In this document: in pieces, positions 1 to 5,588 of the stretch
Layout of the letters: each line of letters starts with the position of its first letter
Position numbering within the stretch: position 1 is the stretch's first letter
NCBI GenBank assembly: GCA_030673585.1
Contig: DAOVIU010000115.1
Coordinates: 1 to 5,588, forward strand
Source: Pseudomonadota bacterium
GTDB taxonomy: Bacteria > Desulfobacterota > BSN033 > G020346125
Reading direction: 5' to 3'
Length of the DNA: 5,588 nucleotides
The notes under the pieces: generated by a model
The model's database searches: none
The model's input: the letters and a program-made list of their open reading frames with translations, nothing else
What the model was told of the DNA's origin: nothing
Position numbers and translations under genes: made by a program

Positions 1-54
1 GCCGAGCAAGGCCATGATGAGATATGTTACAATCTTTTTCACACCTTTTGCCAT
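1..54 (-). CDS. 5' end of an unidentified gene downstream of ftsK; probable exported or membrane protein (partial)
   Basis: An ATG at 54-52 opens a frame that runs 18 codons to the window edge, reading MAKGVKKIVTYLIMALLG. The start lies 13 bases past the ftsK stop and is preceded by a GGGGA ribosome-binding sequence about 7 bases away, so it fits as the next gene of the same operon. The peptide has a lysine-rich N-terminus followed by a hydrophobic stretch, which is the layout of a signal peptide or a first membrane helix. In Desulfobacterota-like genomes ftsK is often followed by lolA, the periplasmic lipoprotein carrier, which would fit a signal peptide. That identity is a guess from context, because the visible part holds no diagnostic residues. 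Confidence 0.55.
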   Translation of the reverse strand, partial: MAKGVKKIVTYLIMALLG

Positions 55-67
55 GGATTCTTCCCCG

Positions 68-2269
68 TTATCTCCTATGGATCAAGACTTCCCTCGGCTT
101 TACCCCATCCGATGGTCCGACGATCCCTTCCTCTTCCATTTTCTCGACGATCCGGGCGGCGCGATTATAACCGATGCGGAACCTTCTTTGGATGAGGGAG
201 ATGGATGCCTGGCCCGTCTCCGCGACAAAGGCGACGGCATCATCGTATTTCTCGTCATAATCCCCGTCTCCCGTGTCGGTTTCCTTGGCCTTTTTCTCCT
301 CCAGGATCGATTCATCGTAGGTGGGTTTCCCCTGATTTTTCAAGAAATCCACCATCCGCTTAATCTCACCAGGGGAGACCAGGGCGCCATGGACCCGCGT
401 CAACTTCGAGCTGCCAGGAGGCAAGAAGAGCATATCCCCCATCCCCAGGAGATGCTCTGCGCCAATGGTATCCAAGATGGTCCGGGAATCAACTTTGGAT
501 GAGACCTGGCAGGATATCCGGGCGGGAAAGTTGGCCTTGATGATTCCCGTTAAGACATCGACCGAAGGCCTCTGGGTGGCCAGAATGAGATGGATTCCCA
601 CTGCCCTGGCCATCTGGGCCAGTCGTGTAATGGATTCCTCCACCTCCCTGGATGAAATGATCATCAGATCGGCCAGCTCGTCGATAACCACAATGATGTA
701 CGGAAGTTTTTCCCCCGACGAGGCCTCCGGCGCATTTCCCTCGGCATCGACTGTTCCCTCCCTCATTTCCGTTTCGATCTTTCGATTGTACTGCTCGATA
801 TTCCTCGTGCCCCCGTTGGCCAGGAGGGAGTATCTCCGTTCCATCTCTTCAATCAGCCATGTCAGGCCGATTGCCGCCTTCTTGGGGTTCGTAACCACGG
901 GAAGCAGGAGGTGGGGAATATCATCGTAAGCGGACAGCTCCAGCATCTTTGGGTCGATCATGAGGAACTTCACCTCATCGGGGGTAGCCCTGAGGAGAAT
1001 ACTACAGATCATCGAATTGATCGAGACGCTCTTGCCCGATCCCGTTGATCCCGCTACCAGGAGATGGGGCATCTTGGCCAAATCGATGACGAAGGGATCC
1101 CCCGAAATATCGTTTCCCAACGCCAGGGTGAGCTTGGACGGAGATGTTCTGAAGGGTTCCGAATCGACTATCCCCTTAAGGTAAACCGTCTCCCGGAGGG
1201 CGTTGGGAATTTCTATTCCCACCACTGACTTGCCAGGAATGGGAGCCACGATACGAATGCTGGTTGCGCTCAAGGCCAAGGCCAGATCATCCGCAAGATT
1301 AACGATTTTGCTCACCTTTACGCCCGGGGCCGGTTCGAACTCGTAAACGGTTATGACGGGACCTGGTCTCACTTCCACCACCCGTCCTTCGACCCCATAA
1401 TCCATCAATTTCTTCTCCAGGATTCGTGAGTTCATCACCAAGCTCTGTTTATCGATGGTCACCGTCTTCGACTCCCCCGAATCCAAGAGGGATAGAGGCG
1501 GGAGCTGAAATGTCTCCGTGGGCTTTGAAAAGTCGAACTCCGCCTGTTCAAGTCTCGCCTCCCTCTCGGCCTTCCTGGGAGGCTCTACTACGAGAGGCCC
1601 CGAGAGGTCATCTTTCCTTTTTCTTTGCCTCCGCTCCGCGGCAACTTCCCTACGCCTCCGAACCCGTTCCCTCCGAATCGTCATGAGGAGGTTCCCCTTT
1701 CGAGCCCCTGCCTTGAGGAGCCCTACCAATCCGTCGATCAAAGCGATGAAGGAAAGCCCCGTACTCAGGGATATGGCCATGATCAAGACCACGAGGACGA
1801 TTATATAAGCGCCTGGGAGGTTGAAATACCTTGCCAAGACTCGGGAGGAAAGCTCTCCTATAGCACCTCCCGCAAGGATCTCGTAGCCAAAAATGCGGAT
1901 TTTATCAGCTTTTAAGCCCAAGCCCGTAGCAATGGAGAGAATGACGAGGAAAAAACCCCCTCCCTTTGCATACGTCATTCTCTCGGATACGGGCAAGAAG
2001 AGGAAGCAGGCCAGTATTGCTATGGCGACGGGTATTAAATATGAGGCCAACCCCAGGCCCTGGAGGAGAAGATCGCTCAGATAGGATCCCATGATGCCGC
2101 CGAGATTATGAATTTCGTTGACCCTACCCGGAGGAGAAACGTTAAAGGATGGATCGGATGGATGGTAGGATACCAGGGTGAGCACCATATATACAGCGAC
2201 TGCCAAAAAAATAATCCCGGAAATCTCCCTTTTGAGGCTCCTCCTGGAAGGAGATGGAGGCTTTCCCAT
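68..2269 (-). CDS. ftsK: FtsK/SpoIIIE-family DNA translocase
   Basis: This 733-residue septal DNA pump uses ATP to move chromosome ends out of the closing division septum and to bring dimer-resolution sites together. The N-terminus (about residues 17-180) carries several hydrophobic membrane segments. It is followed by a very basic stretch (about 189-220) and a short linker to about 265. The alpha and beta motor domains follow: Walker A GSTGSGKS at 407-414, and Walker B within VVIDELAD at 527-534. A helical ATPase segment near 555-600 includes ATQRPSVD. Residues about 676-733 form the winged-helix gamma domain, with the RIGYNRAARI recognition segment, which in characterised FtsK proteins reads polar KOPS/SRS sequences. 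All domains are intact and the length is that of a short-linker FtsK. The start ATG is 4 bases after the plsC stop, with GGTGAT just upstream that can pair with the 16S rRNA tail. The stop is TAA. Identification is firm; the preferred DNA motif cannot be read from the sequence. Confidence 0.97.
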   Translation of the reverse strand: MGKPPSPSRRSLKREISGIIFLAVAVYMVLTLVSYHPSDPSFNVSPPGRVNEIHNLGGIMGSYLSDLLLQGLGLASYLIPVAIAILACFLFLPVSERMTYAKGGGFFLVILSIATGLGLKADKIRIFGYEILAGGAIGELSSRVLARYFNLPGAYIIVLVVLIMAISLSTGLSFIALIDGLVGLLKAGARKGNLLMTIRRERVRRRREVAAERRQRKRKDDLSGPLVVEPPRKAEREARLEQAEFDFSKPTETFQLPPLSLLDSGESKTVTIDKQSLVMNSRILEKKLMDYGVEGRVVEVRPGPVITVYEFEPAPGVKVSKIVNLADDLALALSATSIRIVAPIPGKSVVGIEIPNALRETVYLKGIVDSEPFRTSPSKLTLALGNDISGDPFVIDLAKMPHLLVAGSTGSGKSVSINSMICSILLRATPDEVKFLMIDPKMLELSAYDDIPHLLLPVVTNPKKAAIGLTWLIEEMERRYSLLANGGTRNIEQYNRKIETEMREGTVDAEGNAPEASSGEKLPYIIVVIDELADLMIISSREVEESITRLAQMARAVGIHLILATQRPSVDVLTGIIKANFPARISCQVSSKVDSRTILDTIGAEHLLGMGDMLFLPPGSSKLTRVHGALVSPGEIKRMVDFLKNQGKPTYDESILEEKKAKETDTGDGDYDEKYDDAVAFVAETGQASISLIQRRFRIGYNRAARIVEKMEEEGIVGPSDGVKPREVLIHRR

Positions 2270-2273
2270 ATCA

Positions 2274-2981
2274 TCACCCGTCCGCTATTAGGTTCCTTTC
2301 TACGGTCTTCCTGATCTCTTCCATCAGGACATTCCGATCCTTCAATGAAAAGGGTGCGGTTTCGATAGATCTATCAATGGTTATCTGGATTTCCCCGGGC
2401 CGAACCCTCATGGAGTCCCTCGGCATAACATTCCAGCTCCCGTTGATGGTTATGGGGATGATGGGAACGCCGGATTGGATGGCCAGGGTAAATCCCCCCC
2501 TTTTGAATGGTTGGATAGATCCATCACGGCTTCGGGTTCCTTCCGGGAAGATTACCACGGAGACGCCTTCCTTGATTTTGTTCGCTGCTTTCTTGATGCT
2601 CTCCAGGGCCTTTCTCTTCCCGGATCGGTCGATGCTGATGTAGTTGGCCGCGCTCATCGCCCATCCCAGGATGGGAATTGCAAATAGCTCCTTTTTCGCA
2701 ATCCACCGAAACTGAACTGGTAAGCAACTCAGCAACGCGAAAATATCGTAGGCCCCCTGGTGGTTGGACATGTAAATGTATGCTGGTTCATTGCCGATAT
2801 GTTCCAATCCCTTCACCTTGACCCTCACACCGCTGACCAAGAGTTGGATTTTGGCCCACCATCTGGCATAGATGTGTACGATGTTGCCGTTGCGATCAAG
2901 GGGATAGGTGATAAAGGACAAAGTGCTCAGGGCCACGGTGCTCACGACGAAGCTTATCCAGAGCAGTGCCGATCGGATCAT
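2274..2981 (-). CDS. plsC: 1-acyl-sn-glycerol-3-phosphate acyltransferase (PlsC family)
   Basis: The protein has 235 residues, typical for PlsC, which transfers an acyl group to lysophosphatidic acid to make phosphatidic acid, the precursor of membrane phospholipids. A hydrophobic N-terminal segment (about residues 4-26) suggests membrane attachment. The four acyltransferase blocks are all visible: the catalytic NHQGAYD box (H74 and D79, the HX4D motif), a second block around KKELFAIPILGW to ISIDRSG (96-121), the phosphate-binding FPEGTRSRDG box (145-154) and the GVPIIPITING block (171-181). No key residue is missing. The ATG overlaps the cooC stop by 4 bases (ATGA), and a G-rich AGGATGGGGG sequence just upstream, inside cooC, can serve as ribosome-binding site. 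Translation is therefore probably coupled to cooC. The stop is TGA. Family assignment is secure; a related acyltransferase acting on another lysolipid cannot be excluded. Confidence 0.92.
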   Translation of the reverse strand: MIRSALLWISFVVSTVALSTLSFITYPLDRNGNIVHIYARWWAKIQLLVSGVRVKVKGLEHIGNEPAYIYMSNHQGAYDIFALLSCLPVQFRWIAKKELFAIPILGWAMSAANYISIDRSGKRKALESIKKAANKIKEGVSVVIFPEGTRSRDGSIQPFKRGGFTLAIQSGVPIIPITINGSWNVMPRDSMRVRPGEIQITIDRSIETAPFSLKDRNVLMEEIRKTVERNLIADG

Positions 2982-3748
2982 TGTGCCCCCATCCTTTCGA
3001 TAATTTCCCCAACCTCCGCCTTGACCTGATCATCTATATCGTATGGAGAAACTCCATCCCTATCCGCTTGAAGGATCTTGGGGTTGAAACTGAGGTAGCC
3101 AAGAACTTCAAGATCGCTCAGGTGTTCCTCGATGATCTTCCGATCTTCCTCCGATGTAATTTTATTTCCCACCCCAAGGACCTTCTTTACCCCTAAATCA
3201 GCCGCCAATTTCCTGATCTGTTTTGTGGTGCTGATGGCGCGCAGTCCTGGCTCGACCACCACAATGAGGGCATCCACGTGTTCGGTACTCCCCCTGCCCA
3301 AGTGCTCCAATCCCGCCTCCATATCCACGATGACAACCTCGTCTCTCCCGACGAAGAGGTGTCGCATCAAGCTCTTTAAGAGCACATTCTCGGGGCAGAA
3401 GCATCCTCCACCCCCCTGGGAGATAGCTCCCAGCACAAGGAGTTTGACCCCTCGGTAGGAGACTCCGAGTTCATCCGGGATATCATCCACCCGTGGATTG
3501 AGTTTGAACATTGTTCCATAGGTTCCCTTCTTCGCACCAGTCCTCTCCTCCACCAAGGGGGTCATGGCGATAAGGGGTGTCAGTTTTTCCACCATTTCCT
3601 TGGGAAATCCGAGGGCAGAGGCCAGATTCGCGTCCGGGTCGGCGTCGATGGCCAAGACCTTCTTGCCCCTTTGGGCCAAAATGCGGGCCATCACGCCTGC
3701 CAGGGTCGTTTTTCCTACGCCTCCCTTCCCCGAAATAGCAATTTTCAT
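2978..3748 (-). CDS. cooC: CooC-type carbon monoxide dehydrogenase maturation ATPase
   Basis: This is a 256-residue cytoplasmic MinD/SIMIBI-class P-loop ATPase. CooC proteins dimerise on ATP binding and help insert nickel into the C-cluster of CO dehydrogenase. Starting at MKIAISGKGG, the deviant Walker A GKGGVGKTT is at 7-15, with the signature lysine K8 and P-loop lysine K13. A DADPDANLA segment is at 35-43. The CxC metal-binding pair is C116/C118 in CFCPEN, and a CooC-like VDMEAGLEHLGRG segment is at 141-153. The CxC pair and the EHLGRG segment separate it from MinD, ParA and NifH. The start at 3748 is preferred over an in-frame TTG at 3826 because family homology begins here, a GAGGG sequence sits 10 bases upstream, and the longer version would run through a strong promoter. 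The stop is TGA, overlapping the plsC ATG. No CO dehydrogenase gene is in view, so the partner must lie elsewhere. Confidence 0.9.
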   Translation of the reverse strand: MKIAISGKGGVGKTTLAGVMARILAQRGKKVLAIDADPDANLASALGFPKEMVEKLTPLIAMTPLVEERTGAKKGTYGTMFKLNPRVDDIPDELGVSYRGVKLLVLGAISQGGGGCFCPENVLLKSLMRHLFVGRDEVVIVDMEAGLEHLGRGSTEHVDALIVVVEPGLRAISTTKQIRKLAADLGVKKVLGVGNKITSEEDRKIIEEHLSDLEVLGYLSFNPKILQADRDGVSPYDIDDQVKAEVGEIIERMGAQ

Positions 3749-3798
3749 GAAGATGGTTCCCTCTCCGGAGATAACGGTAATGAACAAAACTGGTAAAT

Positions 3799-3826
3799 AT
3801 TTTACCCTGAACGCCCTTTTTGTCAA
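3799..3826 (-). promoter_or_regulatory. Predicted sigma-70-type promoter for cooC-plsC-ftsK
   Basis: Read on the minus strand, a perfect -35 box TTGACA (3821-3826) is followed after 16 bases by TAAAAT (3799-3804), one mismatch from the -10 consensus. Transcription would start near 3792, leaving a leader of about 45 bases before the cooC ATG at 3748. The position, in the only sizeable non-coding gap of the window and directly ahead of a tightly packed gene block, fits a promoter for cooC and the genes after it. The 16-base spacer is one short of the optimum. Confidence 0.65.
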
Positions 3827-3843
3827 TGCGCTGGGCTTGATTC

Positions 3844-3862
3844 ATCCCCGCTCTTCGGGGAT
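3844..3862. repeat. Perfect 7-bp inverted repeat (ATCCCCG-N5-CGGGGAT) upstream of the cooC promoter
   Basis: The two 7-base arms are exact complements separated by CTCTT. The centre at 3853 is about 61 bases upstream of the predicted transcription start, a place where dimeric activators such as CRP-family proteins often bind. As RNA it could also form a hairpin in transcripts coming from coaX, but no run of U follows on either strand, so it is not a standard intrinsic terminator. An overlapping GGGG-N5-CCCC pairing with the neighbouring bases (to about 3868) is also possible. Its role as an operator is inference. Confidence 0.35.
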
Positions 3863-3965
3863 ATGCCCCTTGACTCGTTGATTTCGCCAAGAATGTGATT
3901 TTTCGAACGAGGACTTCTGGCAGGAGGGGATAGCAGGGTTTAGCTCAGGACTGGGGATAATGCAA

Positions 3966-4058
3966 TCAAGGCGAGGGAGGGGCTTCCCCTTGGTTTCGGT
4001 GGTAGATAATCCTCAAGCCCTCAAGGGTGAGAAATTCGTCCACTTCCTCGATGAATTC
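3966..4058 (-). other. coaX: In-frame continuation of coaX beyond the amber codon (conserved C-terminus)
   Basis: Directly after the TAG at 4059-4061 the coaX frame stays open for 30 codons to a TGA at 3966-3968. It begins EFIEEVDEFLTLEGLRIIY and goes on HRNQGEAPPSP. The FLTLEGLRIIY-RN segment is the recognisable C-terminal signature of CoaX proteins, in which it follows an APES-type motif; here APE is followed by TAG where the family usually has serine or a similar residue. Reading through the TAG gives 261 residues, the normal family length. There is no frameshift and no decay, so this stretch is either still translated by readthrough or recoding, or was inactivated very recently, or the TAG is a sequence error. 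The continuation itself is seen directly; its translation is inference. Confidence 0.8.
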
Positions 4059-4751
4059 CTACTCGGGCGCGATCAAATCAGCTAACCCACCCGTTGCGAC
4101 CACCTTCGGGTTAGTCCTCGTTTCCCTTTTCATCCGGCTGACGATCCCATCCACCAATCCCACATATCCGTAGATGATTCCGGCCTGTATGCTATTAACG
4201 GTATTTTTCCCGATAATCCGTTTGGGTCTTGTCAATTCAACTCTGGGCAGTTTCGATGCCCGTTGGAAAAGGGCCTCCACGGAAATTAAAATCCCCGGTG
4301 ATATGACTCCGCCCATATACCCCCCCCTCGGTGAAATATAGTCGAAGGTGGTGGCGGTGCCGAAATCCACGACGATCAAACTCCTTCCGTGTTTTGCGTA
4401 CGCGGCGACGGCGTTGACAATCCGATCGGCTCCCACCTCGACCGGATTATCGTAATAGATGGGCATCCCCGTTCTGATCCCAGGGCCAACCACAAGCGGC
4501 TTGAAGCCGAAATACTTCATTGCCATTCCCTCAAGGATATTGATTAACGGGGGGACGACACAGGAAAGGGTGATTCCTCGGATATCCTTCAGTTCAATGT
4601 GACCGAACATGAAGAGATCCTTTATGAGGATTCCGTATTCATCTACAGTTCTTCTCTTTTCCGTGCCAATCCGCCAATTGGCAACGAGTCGGTCATCCTC
4701 AAATACGCCTAACACCGTATGGGTATTGCCCACATCTATTGCGAATAGCAT
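4059..4751 (-). CDS. coaX: Type III pantothenate kinase CoaX, closed by an in-frame TAG before the family C-terminus
   Basis: CoaX phosphorylates pantothenate with ATP, the first step of coenzyme A synthesis, in the cytoplasm; the type III family belongs to the ASKHA fold and typically needs a monovalent cation. Starting at [10 protein letters not shown], the visible motifs are the phosphate-binding DVGNT (6-10), GADR with probable catalytic D109 (107-110), DFGTATT (129-135) and the adenosine-side ATGG (219-222). The start at 4751 is chosen because the family begins with this segment and AAGGAG lies 8 bases upstream; an in-frame TTG at 4826 would overlap birA and is not credible. As written, the frame stops at TAG (4059-4061) after 230 residues, about 30 short of the usual 255-262. 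The missing part is encoded in the same frame directly beyond the TAG. It lies 37 bases after birA, probably in one operon. Confidence 0.93.
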   Translation of the reverse strand: MLFAIDVGNTHTVLGVFEDDRLVANWRIGTEKRRTVDEYGILIKDLFMFGHIELKDIRGITLSCVVPPLINILEGMAMKYFGFKPLVVGPGIRTGMPIYYDNPVEVGADRIVNAVAAYAKHGRSLIVVDFGTATTFDYISPRGGYMGGVISPGILISVEALFQRASKLPRVELTRPKRIIGKNTVNSIQAGIIYGYVGLVDGIVSRMKRETRTNPKVVATGGLADLIAPE

Positions 4752-4759
4752 CTCTTGTA

Positions 4760-4765
4760 CTCCTT
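4760..4765 (-). promoter_or_regulatory. Ribosome-binding site that fixes the coaX start
   Basis: AAGGAG on the minus strand lies 8 bases ahead of the ATG at 4751-4749. It supports this start over the longer in-frame TTG at 4826, which would put about 25 non-family residues before the DVGNT motif and overlap birA. Confidence 0.75.
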
Positions 4766-4782
4766 GTCCTTTCGACCGCGGG

Positions 4783-4791
4783 CTACTATCA
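4783..4791 (-). other. Triple in-frame stop at the end of birA (TGA TAG TAG)
   Basis: The birA frame ends in three consecutive stop codons, TGA at 4789-4791 and then two TAG codons down to 4783. The first stop is TGA, so the gene does not depend on TAG to terminate. This is directly visible; any functional role as a back-up terminator of translation is inference and it may be chance. Confidence 0.6.
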
Positions 4792-5588
4792 GGGCCACTC
4801 CCCCACGTGGGAGATATCGCCTGCAATCACCCTCGTTTCGGATCCGTCGGGGTTTGAAAGGAGAAGCGATCCGTCCCAATCGATTCCCTTAACCCGTCCC
4901 CGAACAACCTCGTGAGAGGATTTCATTTCAACCACCTTCCCCACCATCTGGGAAAATTCCTCCCATTGGCGAAGAATCCGCCCGTGTTCTCCGGTTAAGA
5001 GGGTTCGGTATTCTCCCTCAACCTCTCGTAGGAGGGCCTTGAGGAGTTCATCTCGCGCGGTATCATACCCCAGCTCCTCCCTCAAGGAGGTGGCGGTGGA
5101 TTGAATTTTCCCGGGGACCGTTGCCAGGGTCATATTGACATTGATTCCTATTCCCAGAATGATAAATTCCACCTTTTCCCCCAAGAGCTTCATCTCGTTG
5201 AGCAATCCGGCGACCTTCTTCTTGTTTATGAGGATGTCATTGGGCCATTTTATTCGAGGCTGAAGACCGGATATTCCCTTGGTGGCTTTCGCAGTCGCCA
5301 CCGCTGCCATAATGGTAATCAGGGAAGCATTTCTTGGTGGGATCGGTGGACGGAGGATTATGGAGACGTAGAGATTTACCCCCGGCGGGGAGTGCCACGG
5401 TCGACCGAGTCTTCCCTTTCCCCTCAGTTGGCAATCCGCAATGATAACTTCTCCCTCTTCCGCTCCCTCAAGGGCCATGCGGTATGCCTCTGAATTGGTT
5501 GAATCCAGTTCACCGAAGAGGTGGATTTTCCTCCCGATGATCTTGGTTTTCAATTGGGCCTTGATGGACCGGGGAGAAAGGGTATTCA
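4789..5588 (-). CDS. birA: Biotin--[acetyl-CoA-carboxylase] ligase BirA (partial, 5' end beyond the window)
   Basis: BirA activates biotin to biotinyl-5'-AMP and attaches it to a lysine of biotin carboxyl carrier domains. About 265 residues are visible. Counting from the first complete codon at 5586, they show the LDSTNSEAY segment (about 28-35), the biotinyl-AMP loop RGKGRLGR (55-62, the GRGRRGR-type motif), KWPNDILIN (113-121) with the active-site lysine of KKKVAG just after it, ILGIGINVN (143-151) and a C-terminal SH3-like domain ending GDISHV. The frame is open to the window edge. The residues before the TTG at 5553 ([11 protein letters not shown]) match the linker that joins the N-terminal helix-turn-helix to the catalytic domain in bifunctional BirA. 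The protein is therefore probably the long repressor-ligase type, and the TTG is not its start. It ends with TGA followed in frame by TAG TAG. Confidence 0.93.
   Translation of the reverse strand, partial: NTLSPRSIKAQLKTKIIGRKIHLFGELDSTNSEAYRMALEGAEEGEVIIADCQLRGKGRLGRPWHSPPGVNLYVSIILRPPIPPRNASLITIMAAVATAKATKGISGLQPRIKWPNDILINKKKVAGLLNEMKLLGEKVEFIILGIGINVNMTLATVPGKIQSTATSLREELGYDTARDELLKALLREVEGEYRTLLTGEHGRILRQWEEFSQMVGKVVEMKSSHEVVRGRVKGIDWDGSLLLSNPDGSETRVIAGDISHVGEWP

Larger units (their letters stand above)
3749..3965. other. Intergenic region between coaX (with its extension) and cooC
   Basis: This stretch separates the two transcription units; counted from the coaX amber codon at 4059 the gap is about 310 bases. 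The part next to cooC holds the predicted promoter and ribosome-binding site, and the middle holds a 7-bp inverted repeat. From about 3870 to 3965 I see no convincing gene, tRNA or classic intrinsic terminator. A short perfect inverted repeat (AGGGG, 3-base loop, CCCCT) lies just outside at 3978-3990, at the end of the coaX extension, but has no T-run after it. An open frame on the minus strand starting near 3890 crosses the promoter and continues out of frame into cooC, so it is not supported. Confidence 0.6.

Noticed and set aside
14..502. Plus-strand open frames opposite ftsK (this one and several others across the window)
   Set aside because: They lie antisense to well-supported conserved genes, show no recognisable motifs, and are explained as shadow frames.
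2978..3748. MinD or ParA partitioning ATPase instead of CooC
   Set aside because: The CFCPE metal pair and the EAGLEHLGRG segment are CooC features, and the C-terminus lacks a clear MinD-type amphipathic membrane helix.
3749..3826. Longer cooC starting at the in-frame TTG at 3826
   Set aside because: The 26 extra residues do not belong to the family, the TTG lies within the -35 region of a good promoter, and a ribosome-binding site supports 3748.
3844..3862. Intrinsic terminator at the 7-bp inverted repeat
   Set aside because: No T-run follows the hairpin on either strand, and the stem is short with a loop of five.
3483..3890. Minus-strand open frame starting near 3890
   Set aside because: It crosses the promoter and then overlaps cooC out of frame; the residues look like a shifted translation of cooC with no family features.
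3902..3948. tRNA-like words: TAGCTCAG at 3941-3948 and TTCGAAC at 3902-3908
   Set aside because: The T-arm-like word comes before the D-arm-like word on the same strand, there is no acceptor or anticodon stem pairing, and no cloverleaf can be drawn on either strand.
3978..3990. Terminator hairpin AGGGG-CTT-CCCCT at the end of the coaX extension
   Set aside because: Only a 5-bp stem with a 3-base loop and no T-tract; it lies inside the codons of the extension.
4752..4826. Longer coaX starting at the in-frame TTG at 4826
   Set aside because: It would overlap birA, add non-family residues before DVGNT, and ignore the well-placed AAGGAG ahead of 4751.

Overview
This 5.6 kb window is a compact bacterial housekeeping segment in which every supported gene lies on the minus strand, so transcription runs from high to low coordinates. 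In that order it holds birA (biotin protein ligase, 5' end outside the window), coaX (type III pantothenate kinase), a roughly 220-base intergenic region with a good sigma-70-type promoter, cooC (CO dehydrogenase nickel-insertion ATPase), plsC (lysophosphatidate acyltransferase), ftsK (DNA translocase) and the first 18 codons of a further gene that begins like an exported or membrane protein. No mobile element, CRISPR array or RNA gene was found.

The host looks like an anaerobic bacterium with carbon monoxide dehydrogenase chemistry, because a CooC with its diagnostic CxC metal site is present. The FtsK resembles those I recall from Desulfobacterota (former Deltaproteobacteria). This is a lineage guess from recall, not a search result.

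There are two transcriptional blocks. birA and coaX are 37 bases apart and probably co-transcribed from a promoter beyond the right edge; a birA-coaX pairing, even as a fusion, is known in other bacteria. cooC, plsC, ftsK and the left-edge gene form a second, very tight block: cooC and plsC overlap by 4 bases (ATGA), plsC and ftsK are 4 bases apart, and ftsK and the next start are 13 bases apart. This block has its own promoter at about 3799-3826, with a perfect 7-bp inverted repeat upstream.

The most notable observation is in coaX. Its frame is closed by a TAG codon at 4059-4061, but the same frame continues for 30 more codons and encodes the conserved C-terminus of the CoaX family (a FLTLEGLRIIY-type segment) before a TGA at 3966. 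The full family length is therefore present, interrupted by one amber codon. This could be amber recoding (for example pyrrolysine), a recent nonsense mutation or a sequence error. No other complete gene end in the window uses TAG as its first stop.
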